From assembly GCF_001547525.1 (NCBI RefSeq), contig NZ_CM003768.1, forward strand, positions 1,178,001 to 1,242,000: a stretch of DNA of 64,000 nt, written 5' to 3'. The notes beneath the pieces are model-generated. The model ran no database searches. It saw nothing but the letters and a program-made list of their open reading frames with translations, and was not told the DNA's origin. This document shows, one piece after another, positions 9,009 through 19,381 of this stretch. Each line of letters opens with the position of its first letter. Within the stretch, counting starts at the first letter, position 1. This stretch comes from Burkholderia anthina (GTDB lineage: Bacteria > Pseudomonadota > Gammaproteobacteria > Burkholderiales > Burkholderiaceae). Made by a program: the position numbers and the translations under genes.

Positions 9009-11396
9009 ATGAGACACGACTCCGTTTCTCCGCGGCGGCGCCTCGGCCGCCGCTTCCTGATCGAATGGATCGCGATCGGCTGCCTCGGGATCGCGGTGAT
9101 CCTCGCGTGCGCGCTCGGCCGCCTGTCGTCGAGCGTCGACGGGCTGATCTACGACCGGCTGCTGATGCTGCGCAGCCTGCCGCTGTCGCCCGACGTGGTC
9201 GTCGTCGACATCGACAACCAGAGCGTATCCGCGCTCGGTCGCTGGCCGTGGCCGCGCGACGTGCACGCGCGGCTGCTCGACACGCTCGCGCGCGCACAGC
9301 CGGCCGCCGTCGTCTACGACGTGCTGTTTACCGAACCGTCGCCCGAGGATCGCGCGTTCGCGGACGCGATGAGCCGCGTGCCGACCTTCCTGCCGGTGCT
9401 GCTGAGCCCCGAGCAGGCGGACGGCGCGCGTTCCGTCGATCCGCCGGTCGCCGCGCTCGCCGCGCGCGCGACTGGGCTCGGCCATATCAATCTCGAAGTC
9501 GATCGCGACGGGATCGTTCGCAGCGTCGCGCTGTTCGAAAGCGACGGCCGCGTGCGCTGGCCGCAACTGATGGTGCCCGTGTACCGCGCGATCCAGGCCG
9601 GCCGGCTGCACCCCGTCGGCGGCGTGCCCGGCGCGAACGCGCACGACCTGTCGCGCGATGCGGCGGGCGAAGGGCGCTACCTGATCCCGTTCAGCCGCAA
9701 CACGCCCGCGTATCCGACACTGTCGTTCGACGACGTGCTCGAAGGGCGCGTGAAGCCCGACGCCCTGCGCGGCAAGATCGTCGTCGTCGGCGTGACCGCG
9801 TCCGGGCTGTACGATCGCTTCGCGACGCCGGTGTCCGGCGAGTTCGGTCCGCTCGCCGGCGTGTACATCCATGCGAACGTGCTCGACATGCTGGCGACCG
9901 GCAGCGCGATCTCGCCCGCGTCGCGCGCGGGATTGTTCGTCGCGTCGCTGCTGCCGCTCGCCGTGTTGCTGGGCGGCTTCCTGATGCTGTCGCCGTGGCG
10001 CGCGCTGCTGCTGACGCTGAGCCTGGCCGCGCTCGCCGTGGTCGCGAGCGTGACGCTGCTGTTCGAGGCGCGCATCTGGCTGACGCCGGCGCCGGCGATC
10101 TTCGGGCTGATCGCCGTCTACCCGATCTGGAACTGGCGGCGGCTGGAAATGACGATGTCGTATCTGCGTCGCGAGCTGCAGAAGCTCGCCGACGAGCCGC
10201 ACCTGCTGCCCGAGGCGCCGCGCACGCGCAACGTCGGCGGCGACGTGCTCGAGCGGCAGATGGCGCTGATGGCGCAGGCCGCGCAGCGCGTACAGGACAT
10301 GAAGCGCTTCGTGTGGGACAGCCTCGACAGCATGCCCGAACCGATCTTCGTGACCGACCTCGCCGGTACCGTGCTGATCGCGAATCATGCGGCCAAACGC
10401 TACGGGTCGCGGCTCGCGCTGCCGCTGCCGGAAGGGCGGCCGCTGCGCATCGCGCTCGGCGAGCTGACGTTCATGAAGACGGTCGACGGCAACGCCGAGC
10501 ATGACGCGGCGATCCGCGAGCACTGGCCGGCCGCGCTCGACCCGACGCTCGAGGCCGAGCACGACGCGATGGCGCGCGGCATCGAGGTGCGCGACCGGGA
10601 CGGGCTCGACCATCTGCTACGCTACGCCGCGTGCACGAACGCGCAAGGTCGCGTGACCGGCTGGATCGCCGGCCTCGTCGACGTGACCGAGCTGCACGCG
10701 GCCGAGCGGCAGCGCGAGGAAGCGCTGCACCTGCTGTCGCACGACATGCGTTCGCCGCAGTCGTCGATCCTCGCGCTGGTCGAGATCGAGCGCGACCGCG
10801 TCGAGAGCGATGCGATGCGCGGGCTGCTCGCGCGGATCGAGCGTTATGCGCACCGCGCGCTGTCGCTCGCCGACGAGTTCGTGCAACTGGCGCGCGCCGA
10901 GTCGCAGGCGTACCAGCTCGAGGCGACGAGCCTCGTCGACGTGCTGATCGATGCGAGCGACGAGGTGTGGCCGCAGGCGCAGGCGAAACACATCCGGATC
11001 GAGACCGACGTGGGCGCCGACATGTGCTGGGTGCGCGCGGACCGCTCGCTGATCACGCGCGCGTTCGTGAACCTGCTGAACAACGCGGTCAAATACAGTC
11101 CGTCCGACACGGTGATCACGTGTACGCTGACGGTCGAGCACGCAACGAAGCGGATGTTCTGTACGATTCGCGATCAGGGGTACGGCATCGCGCCGGAAGA
11201 TCAGCGGCATCTGTTCGAGCGTTTCAAGCGGTTCCATGCCGGCGAGCGGCCCGAAATCTCGGGTTCCGGGCTCGGCATGGCGTTCGTGAAGACGGTCGTC
11301 ACGCGCCATGGGGGCAGCGTGTCGGTCGACAGCGAAGTGGGTGTCGGCACCGCGGTGACGGTGTCGCTGCCCGCGATCGACGAGCCGTCCGCCTGA
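9009..11396 (+). CDS. CHASE2-domain sensor histidine kinase
   Basis: A 795-residue membrane kinase starting 10 bases after the LysM-FecR gene. TM1 is at about 18-37; an extracytoplasmic CHASE2 domain spans about 40-310 (VVVVDIDNQSVSALGRWPW, then VYDVLFTEPSPEDRAFADA); two or three further TM helices lie at about 315-375. A PAS-like segment begins near 430 (MPEPIFVTDLAGTVLIAN). The HisKA motif LLSHDMRSPQ carries phospho-acceptor His578. ATPase boxes follow: N box FVNLLNNAVKYSP, then DQGYGIAPEDQ and GSGLGMAFVK. CHASE2 is an uncharacterised input domain; with the adjacent LysM protein, an envelope cue is plausible. Partner is the OmpR-type regulator two genes upstream. Confidence 0.92.
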   Translation: MRHDSVSPRRRLGRRFLIEWIAIGCLGIAVILACALGRLSSSVDGLIYDRLLMLRSLPLSPDVVVVDIDNQSVSALGRWPWPRDVHARLLDTLARAQPAAVVYDVLFTEPSPEDRAFADAMSRVPTFLPVLLSPEQADGARSVDPPVAALAARATGLGHINLEVDRDGIVRSVALFESDGRVRWPQLMVPVYRAIQAGRLHPVGGVPGANAHDLSRDAAGEGRYLIPFSRNTPAYPTLSFDDVLEGRVKPDALRGKIVVVGVTASGLYDRFATPVSGEFGPLAGVYIHANVLDMLATGSAISPASRAGLFVASLLPLAVLLGGFLMLSPWRALLLTLSLAALAVVASVTLLFEARIWLTPAPAIFGLIAVYPIWNWRRLEMTMSYLRRELQKLADEPHLLPEAPRTRNVGGDVLERQMALMAQAAQRVQDMKRFVWDSLDSMPEPIFVTDLAGTVLIANHAAKRYGSRLALPLPEGRPLRIALGELTFMKTVDGNAEHDAAIREHWPAALDPTLEAEHDAMARGIEVRDRDGLDHLLRYAACTNAQGRVTGWIAGLVDVTELHAAERQREEALHLLSHDMRSPQSSILALVEIERDRVESDAMRGLLARIERYAHRALSLADEFVQLARAESQAYQLEATSLVDVLIDASDEVWPQAQAKHIRIETDVGADMCWVRADRSLITRAFVNLLNNAVKYSPSDTVITCTLTVEHATKRMFCTIRDQGYGIAPEDQRHLFERFKRFHAGERPEISGSGLGMAFVKTVVTRHGGSVSVDSEVGVGTAVTVSLPAIDEPSA

Positions 11397-11433
11397 CAGG
11401 GCCGGGCGCGACGGCAGGCATTTGGGGAAAGCC

Positions 11434-12048
11434 ATGAGAAAGCAATGGGCGGCGGCCGCGCTGGCGGCGTCGCTGTTGGCGGGTTGCGCCGGCGTCACGA
11501 GCGGCGTGAGTGCGGTCGGGCAGCCGGATGCGTTCGCCTCCGGTGCGCACGGCTACGATTTCGTGCGGACGGCCGCGCAGGCGGGCGATGCCGAGTACCG
11601 GCAGATCGAGACGCTCGTGCGCGACGAGCTCGCGCGCCGCGGCTTCGATGCGCAGCCGCTCAAGGACGCGCGTTACCGGTTGTCGATCGCGTACGCGACG
11701 CAGCCGGCGGCGGTCGCGGCAAGCGCCGAGCGCTGCGGCGCGGCGAGCAGCGCATGTGTGACGGTCGACGGGCCCGCGCCGCTCGCGCTGCCGTTCATGG
11801 GCCGCGTGTACCGCCACGTGCTGACGCTGCGGTTCGTCGATGCGAAATCGGGTGCCGACGTCTATCGCGTGTCGGCGTCGCTGCGCGATCGCGATCCGGG
11901 TACGCAGCAGGCCGCGCCAGCGCTCGTGAAGAGTGCGCTGGCAAAGGTCCCGTTCGGCGACGGCACCGGCTGGCTGGTCAAGACGAAAAAAGACGACGCG
12001 GGCGGCATGCCGGGCGTCGTCTCGGTGAAGCCGGCCGACGCGCGCTGA
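11434..12048 (+). CDS. DUF4136-type lipoprotein
   Basis: A 204-residue lipoprotein: short basic N-terminus, hydrophobic stretch and lipobox LLAGC with Cys18. The rest resembles DUF4136 envelope lipoproteins (YRQIETLVRDELARRGF, then DARYRLSIAYAT; later YRHVLTLRFVDAKSG). The start at 11434 has GGGGAAAG upstream; an in-frame ATG at 11422 adds four residues. It follows the histidine kinase by 37 bases and may belong to the same operon, again pointing to the envelope. Function unknown. Confidence 0.75.
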   Translation: MRKQWAAAALAASLLAGCAGVTSGVSAVGQPDAFASGAHGYDFVRTAAQAGDAEYRQIETLVRDELARRGFDAQPLKDARYRLSIAYATQPAAVAASAERCGAASSACVTVDGPAPLALPFMGRVYRHVLTLRFVDAKSGADVYRVSASLRDRDPGTQQAAPALVKSALAKVPFGDGTGWLVKTKKDDAGGMPGVVSVKPADAR

Positions 12049-12101
12049 AGGCGCCGGCCGCAAGGTGAGGGCGGGCCCGCCGGGGCAGGCCCTTGCCGCG
12101 T

Positions 12102-12986
12102 TCAGACGGCCGGTTGGCCGCCGTCGCGGGTGCGCAGGTACGTCTCGAACTCCGCGCCGACTTCCGGGTGGCGCAGCGCGAATTCGACCGTCGCCTTCAG
12201 GTAGCCGAGCTTGCTGCCGCAGTCGTAGCGCGTGCCCTGATACTTGTAGGCCAGCACCTGTTCGTCGGCGAGCAGCGCCTGGATCGCGTCGGTGAGTTGC
12301 AGTTCGCCGCCCGCGCCCGGTTTCAGCGCGCGCAGGTGCTCGAAGATCCGCGGCTTCAGGATGTAGCGTCCGACCACGCCGAGGTTCGACGGCGCGACTT
12401 CCGGCGCCGGCTTCTCGACGATCGCCGACATCTTGACGATCGACTCTTCCCATTCCTTGCCGTCGACGATCCCGTACGATTTCGTCTCCGACGGCGGGAT
12501 CTCTTCGACGCCGATCACCGAGCTGTGATAGTGGTCGAACACGTCGACCATCTGCTTCATCACCGGCGGGTTGCCGTCGAGCAGGTCGTCCGCGAGGATC
12601 ACCGCGAACGGATTGTCGGCGACCAGCTTTTCCGCGCACAGCACCGCGTGGCCGAGGCCGAGCGCTTCCGGCTGGCGCACGTAGAAGCAGTCGACATGGC
12701 TCGGCTTGATGCTGCGCACCAGCTCGAGCAGCTTTTCCTTGCCGCGCGCCTCGAGTTCGGCCTCGACTTCGTACGATTTGTCGAAGTGATCCTCGATCGC
12801 GCGCTTGCTGCGCCCGGTCACGAAGATCATCTCGGTGATGCCGGCAGCGATCGCTTCCTCGACCGCGTACTGGATCAGCGGCTTGTCGACGACCGGCAGC
12901 ATTTCCTTCGGGCTCGCCTTCGTTGCCGGCAGGAACCGCGTGCCGAGACCGGCCACGGGGAATACCGCCTTGGTGACTTTCAACAT
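12102..12986 (-). CDS. galU: UTP--glucose-1-phosphate uridylyltransferase
   Basis: A 294-residue nucleotidyltransferase making UDP-glucose for LPS, exopolysaccharide and galactose metabolism. The family signature is at the N-terminus: [15 protein letters not shown] (residues 9-23), then [21 protein letters not shown]. Also visible are [10 protein letters not shown] and [19 protein letters not shown]. Length and motifs match bacterial GalU throughout. It lies downstream of valS on the same strand with an 87-base gap containing a TATAAT, so it likely has its own promoter, and is convergent with the DUF4136 gene. Confidence 0.96.
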   Translation of the reverse strand: MLKVTKAVFPVAGLGTRFLPATKASPKEMLPVVDKPLIQYAVEEAIAAGITEMIFVTGRSKRAIEDHFDKSYEVEAELEARGKEKLLELVRSIKPSHVDCFYVRQPEALGLGHAVLCAEKLVADNPFAVILADDLLDGNPPVMKQMVDVFDHYHSSVIGVEEIPPSETKSYGIVDGKEWEESIVKMSAIVEKPAPEVAPSNLGVVGRYILKPRIFEHLRALKPGAGGELQLTDAIQALLADEQVLAYKYQGTRYDCGSKLGYLKATVEFALRHPEVGAEFETYLRTRDGGQPAV

Positions 12987-13041
12987 GATCGAACCTTTAT
13001 TCCTGTAATCGACTTGTCAGACGGTCTATGTTCACGTCCGC

Positions 13042-13047
13042 ATTATA
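13042..13047 (-). promoter_or_regulatory. Candidate -10 element for galU
   Basis: Reading the minus strand, a perfect TATAAT lies 56 bases before the galU start and downstream of the valS stop. The -35 position is not a good match to TTGACA. Confidence 0.45.
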
Positions 13048-13073
13048 GTGAACGCAAATGACCTTACCCTTTG

Positions 13074-15941
13074 TTACGCAGGCAACCGATCGAGCTGAGC
13101 ACGCAGTTTTTCGAGCGTGCTCTGGAATTCCGCGACGCGTTTTTGCTCCTGTTCGACCACAGCCGGCGGCGCTTTCGCGACGAAAGCCTCGTTGCCGAGC
13201 TTCGCGTTGCACTTCGCGATCTCGCCCGTCAGGCGCGTGATTTCCTTCGCCAGGCGCTCGCGTTCGGCCGCGACGTCGATTTCCACCTTCAGCACCAGCT
13301 TGTTCGGGCCGACGATCGCGATCGGCGCGCCGTGCGCCTGCTGGTCGAGCGACGCTTCGTCGGCCAGGATCTGCACTTCCGACAGGCGCGCGAGCGCCTG
13401 GACGTACGGCGCGAACGAGCGCAGGCGCTCGGCGTCGCCGGCGGCCAGCAGCGGCACCTTGGTGGCCGGCGACAGGTTCATCTCGCCGCGCAGGTTGCGG
13501 CAGGCGTCGACGATCGCCTTCAGGTCGGCCGCCCACTGCTCGGACGCCTCGTCGATCTTCTGCAGATTCGCGATGGGGTAGGCCTGCGTCATCAGCGACG
13601 CCTCGCCGTCGGCCTTGCCCTGCGGATAACGGCCGGCGAGCGGCGCGACCTTCTGCCAGAGCGCTTCCGTGATGAACGGGATGACCGGATGCGCGAGGCG
13701 CAGCACCGTTTCCAGCACGCGCAGCAGCGTGCGGCGCGTCGCGCGCTGCTGTTCCGGCGTGCCGTTCTGGATCTGCACCTTCGCGAGTTCGAGATACCAG
13801 TCGCAGTACTCGTCCCACACGAACTTGTAGATGCTGCTCGCGATGTTGTCGAAGCGGTAATCGGCGAAACCCTTCGCGATGTCGGCTTCGGTGCGCTGCA
13901 GCAGCGACACGATCCAGCGGTCCGCCGCGGAGAAATCGAGGTAGCCGCCGGGGCCGCAGTCGCCCGCGCCGCACACTTCGGGCTTGTCTGCGCCGCAGTC
14001 GTGACCTTCGCAGTTCATCAGCACGAAGCGCGTCGCGTTCCACAGCTTGTTGCAGAAGTTGCGATAGCCTTCGCAGCGCGCGAGGTCGAAGTTCACGTTG
14101 CGGCCGAGCGTCGCCATCGACGCCATCGTGAAGCGCAGCGCGTCGGTGCCGAACGCCGGAATGCCGTCCGGGAATTCCTTGCGCGTCTTCTTCTCGATCG
14201 TGGCGGCCTGCTTCGGGTTCATCAGGCCCGTCGTGCGCTTCGCGACCAGCGTGTCGAGATCGATGCCGTCGACGATGTCGATCGGGTCGAGCGTGTTGCC
14301 CTTGCTCTTCGACATCTTCTGGCCTTCCGCGTCGCGCACGAGGCCGTGCACGTACACGGTGTGGAACGGCACCTTGCCGGTGAAGTGCGTCGTCATCATC
14401 ACCATCCGGGCGACCCAGAAGAAGATGATGTCGAAGCCGGTGACGAGCACCGACGACGGCAGGAAGTGCTGCAGTTCGGGCGTTTCGTTCGGCCAGCCGA
14501 GCGACGAGAACGGCACGAGCGCGGACGAGAACCACGTGTCGAGCACGTCCTCGTCGCGCTTGAGCGCGCCCGCATAGCCCTTCGCCGCGGCCTGCGCACG
14601 CGCTTGCTCCTCGTCGCGCGCGACGAACACCTCGCCGTTCTCGCCGTACCACGCGGGAATCTGGTGACCCCACCACAGCTGGCGCGAGATGCACCAGTCC
14701 TGGATGTTTTCGAGCCACTGGTAGTAGGTGGTCGTCCAGTTTTCCGGTACGAACTTGATCTGGCCGCTGCGCACGACGTCGAGCGACGTTTCGGTGATCG
14801 ACTTGCCCGGATTGAACGTGCCTTCCGGCGCCGGCTTCGTCATCGCGACGAACCACTGGTCGGTCAGCATCGGCTCGATCACGACGCCCGTGCGGTCGCC
14901 GCGCGGCACCATCAGCTTGTGCGGCTTCACCGAGTCGAGGAAGCCCTGCGCGTCGAGGTCGGCGACGATCGCCTTGCGCGCGTCGAAGCGATCGAGGCCG
15001 CGATACTGCTCGGGGCCGTTGTCGTTGATCTTCGCGTCCAGCGTCAGGATCTCGATCGGCGCGAGGTTGTGGCGCAGGCCGACCTGATAGTCGTTGAAGT
15101 CGTGCGCGGGCGTGACCTTCACGACGCCCGTGCCGAATTCGCGGTCGACGTAGTCGTCGGCGATCACCGGAATCTCGCGGCCCGTCAGCGGCAGCGTGAC
15201 GAGCTTGCCGATCAGGTGCGCGTAGCGTTCGTCTTCCGGGTGGACCATCACCGCGACGTCGCCGAGCATCGTCTCGGGGCGTGTGGTCGCGACGGTCAGC
15301 GAGCCCGAACCGTCGGCGAGCGGGTAGCGGATGTGCCACAGGTGGCCGTTTTCTTCCTCGCTCACGACTTCGAGGTCCGACACGGCGGTGAGCAGCACCG
15401 GATCCCAGTTGACGAGGCGCTTGCCGCGATAGATCAGGCCCTGTTCATACAGCGTGACGAACACGTCGCGCACGGCGGCCGACATCTTGTCGTCCATCGT
15501 GAAGTATTCGCGCGACCAGTCGGTCGACGCGCCGAGGCGGCGCACCTGGCCGGTGATCGTCGAGCCGGACTTCTGCTTCCATTCCCACACGCGCTCGACG
15601 AACTTCTCGCGGCCGAGGTCGTGGCGCGACACGCCCTGCGCGTCGAGCTGGCGCTCGACGACGATCTGGGTGGCGATCCCCGCGTGGTCGGTGCCGGGCA
15701 CCCACAGCGTGTTCTCGCCGAGCATCCGGTGGTAGCGGGCGAGGCCGTCCATGATCGTCTGGTTGAACGCGTGGCCCATGTGCAGCGTGCCGGTGACGTT
15801 CGGCGGCGGCAACTGGATCGCGAAATCGGGGCGCGCCGGATCGAATGCCGGGGCGGCATAGCCGCGTTTTTCCCACTCGGGCCCCCATTGGGACTCGATG
15901 GTGTGGGGTTCGAAGCTCTTCGCCAGCGTGTTGTCGCTCAT
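13074..15941 (-). CDS. valS: Valyl-tRNA synthetase
   Basis: A 955-residue class Ia aminoacyl-tRNA synthetase that charges tRNA-Val. The HIGH-equivalent is [15 protein letters not shown] (HMGH at 54-57) and KMSKSKGN is at 542-549. The editing (CP1) domain lies between, the anticodon-binding domain follows, and a C-terminal coiled-coil arm of the ValS type occupies about 890-955 ([18 protein letters not shown]). Full family length. Divergent from the uvrD-type helicase gene. A reverse-strand open frame of 965 codons across the same DNA is a composition artefact. Confidence 0.98.
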   Translation of the reverse strand: MSDNTLAKSFEPHTIESQWGPEWEKRGYAAPAFDPARPDFAIQLPPPNVTGTLHMGHAFNQTIMDGLARYHRMLGENTLWVPGTDHAGIATQIVVERQLDAQGVSRHDLGREKFVERVWEWKQKSGSTITGQVRRLGASTDWSREYFTMDDKMSAAVRDVFVTLYEQGLIYRGKRLVNWDPVLLTAVSDLEVVSEEENGHLWHIRYPLADGSGSLTVATTRPETMLGDVAVMVHPEDERYAHLIGKLVTLPLTGREIPVIADDYVDREFGTGVVKVTPAHDFNDYQVGLRHNLAPIEILTLDAKINDNGPEQYRGLDRFDARKAIVADLDAQGFLDSVKPHKLMVPRGDRTGVVIEPMLTDQWFVAMTKPAPEGTFNPGKSITETSLDVVRSGQIKFVPENWTTTYYQWLENIQDWCISRQLWWGHQIPAWYGENGEVFVARDEEQARAQAAAKGYAGALKRDEDVLDTWFSSALVPFSSLGWPNETPELQHFLPSSVLVTGFDIIFFWVARMVMMTTHFTGKVPFHTVYVHGLVRDAEGQKMSKSKGNTLDPIDIVDGIDLDTLVAKRTTGLMNPKQAATIEKKTRKEFPDGIPAFGTDALRFTMASMATLGRNVNFDLARCEGYRNFCNKLWNATRFVLMNCEGHDCGADKPEVCGAGDCGPGGYLDFSAADRWIVSLLQRTEADIAKGFADYRFDNIASSIYKFVWDEYCDWYLELAKVQIQNGTPEQQRATRRTLLRVLETVLRLAHPVIPFITEALWQKVAPLAGRYPQGKADGEASLMTQAYPIANLQKIDEASEQWAADLKAIVDACRNLRGEMNLSPATKVPLLAAGDAERLRSFAPYVQALARLSEVQILADEASLDQQAHGAPIAIVGPNKLVLKVEIDVAAERERLAKEITRLTGEIAKCNAKLGNEAFVAKAPPAVVEQEQKRVAEFQSTLEKLRAQLDRLPA

Positions 15942-15988
15942 GGTGGAAATTTGCCGAAAAATGCGTGAATTGGATGCCGAATCCTACA

Positions 15989-15994
15989 ATTATA
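15989..15994 (-). promoter_or_regulatory. Candidate -10 element for valS
   Basis: Minus-strand TATAAT 47 bases upstream of the valS start, in the AT-rich part of the 214-base divergent region. The -35 region is weak. No T-box or other leader structure was recognised. Confidence 0.4.
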
Positions 15995-16110
15995 AATGGA
16001 TGCACATCGGCCAGCCATCGCCCGTCCGGCGCGGGGCCTCTCGGGACGCGCCCGCAACGTGCGTCCGACATGCGACCGAATCGATCGGAAACGGCATCGC
16101 GCGACGGACT

Positions 16111-16116
16111 TATAAT
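16111..16116 (+). promoter_or_regulatory. Candidate -10 element for the helicase gene
   Basis: Perfect TATAAT 39 bases before the helicase start codon. No clear -35 hexamer is visible. Confidence 0.4.
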
Positions 16117-16155
16117 GTCGGGTCCGCATTTTTCTCGCCCGTCAGCTGCCGCTCC

Positions 16156-18519
16156 ATGCCCGATCTGCTCGCCAATCTGAACCCCGAACAACTCGCCGCC
16201 GTCACGTTGCCGAACGAACCGGCGCTGATCCTCGCAGGGGCGGGCAGCGGCAAGACCCGCGTGCTGATCACGCGCATCGCGTGGCTGATCCAGCAGGGCT
16301 ACGCATCGCCGCCCACCGTGCTCGCCGTCACCTTCACGAACAAGGCCGCGCGCGAGATGATGGCGCGCCTGTCGGCGATGATGCCGATCGACACGCGCGG
16401 GATGTGGATCGGCACGTTCCACGGCCTGTGCAACCGGATGCTGCGCACGCACTGGCGCGACGCGGGCCTGCCGCAGACCTTCCAGATCCTCGACACGGCC
16501 GATCAGTTGTCCGCGATCAAGCGGCTGATGAAGGCGGCGAACGTCGACGACGAAAAGTACCCGCCGAAGAACGTCCAGTACTTCATCAACAACGCGAAGG
16601 AGCAGGGGCTGCGCCCGGACAAGGTCGACGCGACCGACAACTTCAACCGCAAGTTCGTCGAGCTGTACCAGGCGTACGACCAGCAGTGCCAACGCGAAGG
16701 CGTCGTCGACTTCCCCGAGCTGCTGCTGCGCTGCTACGAACTGCTCGCGTACAACGCGCCGCTGCGCGCGCATTACCAGGCGCGCTTCCGGCATATCCTC
16801 GTCGACGAGTTCCAGGACACCAACAAGCTGCAGTACGCGTGGCTCAAGATGCTCGCGGGCGGCGAGAACGCGATCTTCGCGGTCGGCGACGACGACCAGT
16901 CGATCTACGCGTTCCGCGGCGCGAACGTCGGCAACATGCGCGACTTCGAAGACGAATTCCGCGTGCGCAACCTGATCAAGCTCGAGCAGAACTACCGTTC
17001 GCACGGCAACATCCTCGACGCGGCGAACCAGCTGATCTCGAACAACGCGCACCGCCTCGGCAAGAACCTGCGCACCGACGCCGGCCACGGCGAGCCCGTG
17101 CGCGTGTACGAAGCCAGCACCGATTCGCAGGAAGCCGGCTGGATCGTCGAGGAGATCCGTTCGCTGATCAACACCGGGATGGCGCGCAGCGAAGTGGCCG
17201 TCCTGTACCGCAGCAACGCGCAGTCGCGCTCGATCGAGCACACGCTGATGTCGTCGGGCATTCCGTACCGCGTGTACGGCGGCCTGCGCTTTTTCGAGCG
17301 GCAGGAAGTGAAGCACGCGCTCGCGTACCTGCGCCTGATCGACAACCCGAACGACGATACCGCATTCGCACGCGTCGTGAACTTCCCGACCCGCGGAATC
17401 GGCGCGCGCTCGGTCGAGCAACTGGCCGACGCGGCGCGCCTGTACGGCTGCTCGATGGCCGCCGCGATTCCGTACGTGACGGGCAAGGCCGGCACGAGCC
17501 TTGGCGGGTTCGCGAACCTGATCGCGAAGATGCGCGCCGACACGCAGCACATGAACCTGCCCGACACCGTCGAGCACATCGTGCGCGCGAGCGGCCTCGC
17601 CGATTTCTACCAGGGCGAGCGCGAAGGCCAGGACCGCCTGGAAAACCTTCAGGAACTCGTGAACGCGGCCACCGCGTTCATCGCCGAGGAAGGCTACGGG
17701 CTCGACACGCCGGCTCGCTCGATCCCGCTGCGCGCGGGCGCGATCGCGGCGCCCGAGCTGGGCACGGCGACCGACGATCCGGCGCTCGACGTGCTCGATG
17801 CGGCGTCGCCCGCCGACCCCGCCCAGAACCCCGACACGATGACGCCGCTCGCCGGCTTCCTGTCGCACGCGTCGCTGGAGGCCGGCGACAACCAGGCGCA
17901 GGCCGGTCAGGACGCGGTGCAGCTGATGACCGTGCACGCGGCGAAGGGGCTCGAGTTCTCGGCCGTGTTCATCACGGGGCTCGAGGAAGGGCTGTTCCCG
18001 CACGAGAACAGCGTGCTCGAATCGGACGGCCTCGAGGAAGAGCGCCGGCTGATGTACGTCGCGATCACGCGCGCGAAGGAGCGCCTCTACCTGTCGTTCG
18101 CGCAAAGCCGGATGCTGCACGGCCAGACCCGCTACAACGTGCGCTCGCGCTTCTTCGACGAACTGCCGGAGCACGTGCTGAAGTGGCTCACGCCGAAGGT
18201 CGAGGCCGGCTCGCGCTGGGGCGGGCGCTCGGACAACGCCGGTTACGGGCGCGACTGGTTCGCGCGCCCCGGCGGCGGCAGTCGCGAGCAGATCGTCGAC
18301 GCGGCCGTGTCCGCGCCGCTGCCCGCGTTCGCGGACAAGCAGCGCGCGGCCGACGCCGGCTTCCGGGTCGGCCAGCAGGTGTTCCATACGAAGTTCGGCG
18401 AAGGCACGGTCACCGCGCTCGAAGGCAACGGCACCGATGCGAAGGCGCAGGTGAAGTTCAAGCGCCACGGCGAGAAGTGGCTCGCGCTCGCGGTCGCGAA
18501 ACTGCAGGCGGTGGAATGA
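16156..18519 (+). CDS. uvrD: UvrD/PcrA/Rep-type ATP-dependent DNA helicase
   Basis: A 787-residue superfamily 1A helicase of repair and replication restart. Motifs in order: Walker A GAGSGKT (28-34), AVTFTNKAAREM, DEFQDTN (about 217), DDQSIYAFRGA, QNYRSHGNI, MTVHAAKGLEF and LMYVAITRAKERLYL. The C-terminus (RVGQQVFHTKFGEGTV) matches the UvrD/PcrA Tudor-like tail that binds RNA polymerase, favouring UvrD over Rep. The ATG at 16156 gives MPDLLANLNPEQ, the usual family start; the open frame extends upstream into the promoter. Its stop overlaps the next gene's start. Confidence 0.94.
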   Translation: MPDLLANLNPEQLAAVTLPNEPALILAGAGSGKTRVLITRIAWLIQQGYASPPTVLAVTFTNKAAREMMARLSAMMPIDTRGMWIGTFHGLCNRMLRTHWRDAGLPQTFQILDTADQLSAIKRLMKAANVDDEKYPPKNVQYFINNAKEQGLRPDKVDATDNFNRKFVELYQAYDQQCQREGVVDFPELLLRCYELLAYNAPLRAHYQARFRHILVDEFQDTNKLQYAWLKMLAGGENAIFAVGDDDQSIYAFRGANVGNMRDFEDEFRVRNLIKLEQNYRSHGNILDAANQLISNNAHRLGKNLRTDAGHGEPVRVYEASTDSQEAGWIVEEIRSLINTGMARSEVAVLYRSNAQSRSIEHTLMSSGIPYRVYGGLRFFERQEVKHALAYLRLIDNPNDDTAFARVVNFPTRGIGARSVEQLADAARLYGCSMAAAIPYVTGKAGTSLGGFANLIAKMRADTQHMNLPDTVEHIVRASGLADFYQGEREGQDRLENLQELVNAATAFIAEEGYGLDTPARSIPLRAGAIAAPELGTATDDPALDVLDAASPADPAQNPDTMTPLAGFLSHASLEAGDNQAQAGQDAVQLMTVHAAKGLEFSAVFITGLEEGLFPHENSVLESDGLEEERRLMYVAITRAKERLYLSFAQSRMLHGQTRYNVRSRFFDELPEHVLKWLTPKVEAGSRWGGRSDNAGYGRDWFARPGGGSREQIVDAAVSAPLPAFADKQRAADAGFRVGQQVFHTKFGEGTVTALEGNGTDAKAQVKFKRHGEKWLALAVAKLQAVE

Positions 18520-19313
18520 TGGACGTCGACCTGGGTGTTGCGCCTGCCGCGCGTCCGCTCGGCATTCTGGCCGCGCTGCCGGAGGAACTCGGCGACCTGA
18601 TCGCCGCGATGCGCGCCGACGGCGCGATGAAGACGGTCACGCTCGGCCGCCGCGATTATCACGTCGGCACCGTGCACGGCGCGGCCTGCGTCGTCACGCT
18701 CGCGCGGGTCGGCAAGGTCGCGGCCGCCGCGACGGTCAGCGCGCTGATCCACGTGTTCGGCGTGTCGGGCGTGGTGTTTACCGGCGTCGCGGGCGGTGTG
18801 TCGCGCACGGTGCGCGTCGGCGACGTCGTCGTGGCCGATACGCTGCTGCAGCACGATCTCGACGCATCGCCGCTCTTTCCGCGCTACGAGGTGCCGCTGC
18901 TCGGCATCACGCGTTTCGCGACCGACGCGGCGCTGACGGCCCGCTTGCGGGCCGCGTGCGCGCTGTTCGTCGACGAAGAGGGCGCGCGGTTCGCCGAGCG
19001 CTTCGGGCTCGCCGGCGCGGCGCTGCACGCGGGGCTCGTCATCAGCGGCGACCGCTTCGTGTCGAGCGAGCGGGAAGTGCTCGCGCTGCGCGACGCGCTG
19101 CCGGACGCGCTCGCGGTCGAAATGGAAGGCGCGGCGATCGCGCAGGTGTGCGCCGAACACGACGTGCCGTTCGCGCTCGTGCGCACGATCTCCGATACGG
19201 CCGACGACCACGCGACGCAATCGTTCTCGCACTTCCTGTCAGCGATCGCGGGCAGCTACTCGTCCGGCATCCTCAAGCGTTTCCTGACGCTGCATGCCAC
19301 GACGGCGGCCTGA
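18516..19313 (+). CDS. 5'-methylthioadenosine/S-adenosylhomocysteine nucleosidase family protein
   Basis: A 265-residue PNP/UDP-family nucleosidase. N-terminal LGILAALPEELGDL supplies the family Glu; FTGVAGGVSRTVRVGDVVV forms the ribose/purine site; VEMEGAAIAQVC and RTISDTADDH contain the substrate-binding Met-Glu and the catalytic Asp. It cleaves MTA and SAH, with roles in methionine salvage and autoinducer-2 precursor formation. It begins at the ATGATG overlapping the helicase stop (start at 18516 or 18519), so the two are translationally coupled. Longer than E. coli MtnN (232), so a related specificity cannot be ruled out. Confidence 0.85.
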   Translation: MMDVDLGVAPAARPLGILAALPEELGDLIAAMRADGAMKTVTLGRRDYHVGTVHGAACVVTLARVGKVAAAATVSALIHVFGVSGVVFTGVAGGVSRTVRVGDVVVADTLLQHDLDASPLFPRYEVPLLGITRFATDAALTARLRAACALFVDEEGARFAERFGLAGAALHAGLVISGDRFVSSEREVLALRDALPDALAVEMEGAAIAQVCAEHDVPFALVRTISDTADDHATQSFSHFLSAIAGSYSSGILKRFLTLHATTAA

Positions 19314-19341
19314 AGCCGCCGTCGAACCCTTCTCCATTCGA

Positions 19342-19379
19342 ATCGGCCGGCCGCGGCGCGTGTGCCGCGGCCGGCCGGT
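19342..19379. terminator. Bidirectional hairpin between nucleosidase and MFS genes
   Basis: A 14-base perfect GC stem (19344-19357 with 19364-19377, 6-base loop), extended by a wobble and an A-T pair, fills the 68-base convergent gap. It lacks a clean T tract but is well placed to end both transcripts. Confidence 0.5.
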
Positions 19380-19381
19380 CG

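Noticed and set aside
13071..15968. 965-codon open frame opposite valS, and many other long frames opposite or offset from real genes
   Set aside because: They mirror well-identified genes, are rich in Arg/His/Ala, and match the composition artefact expected of high-GC coding DNA; no ribosome sites or domains.
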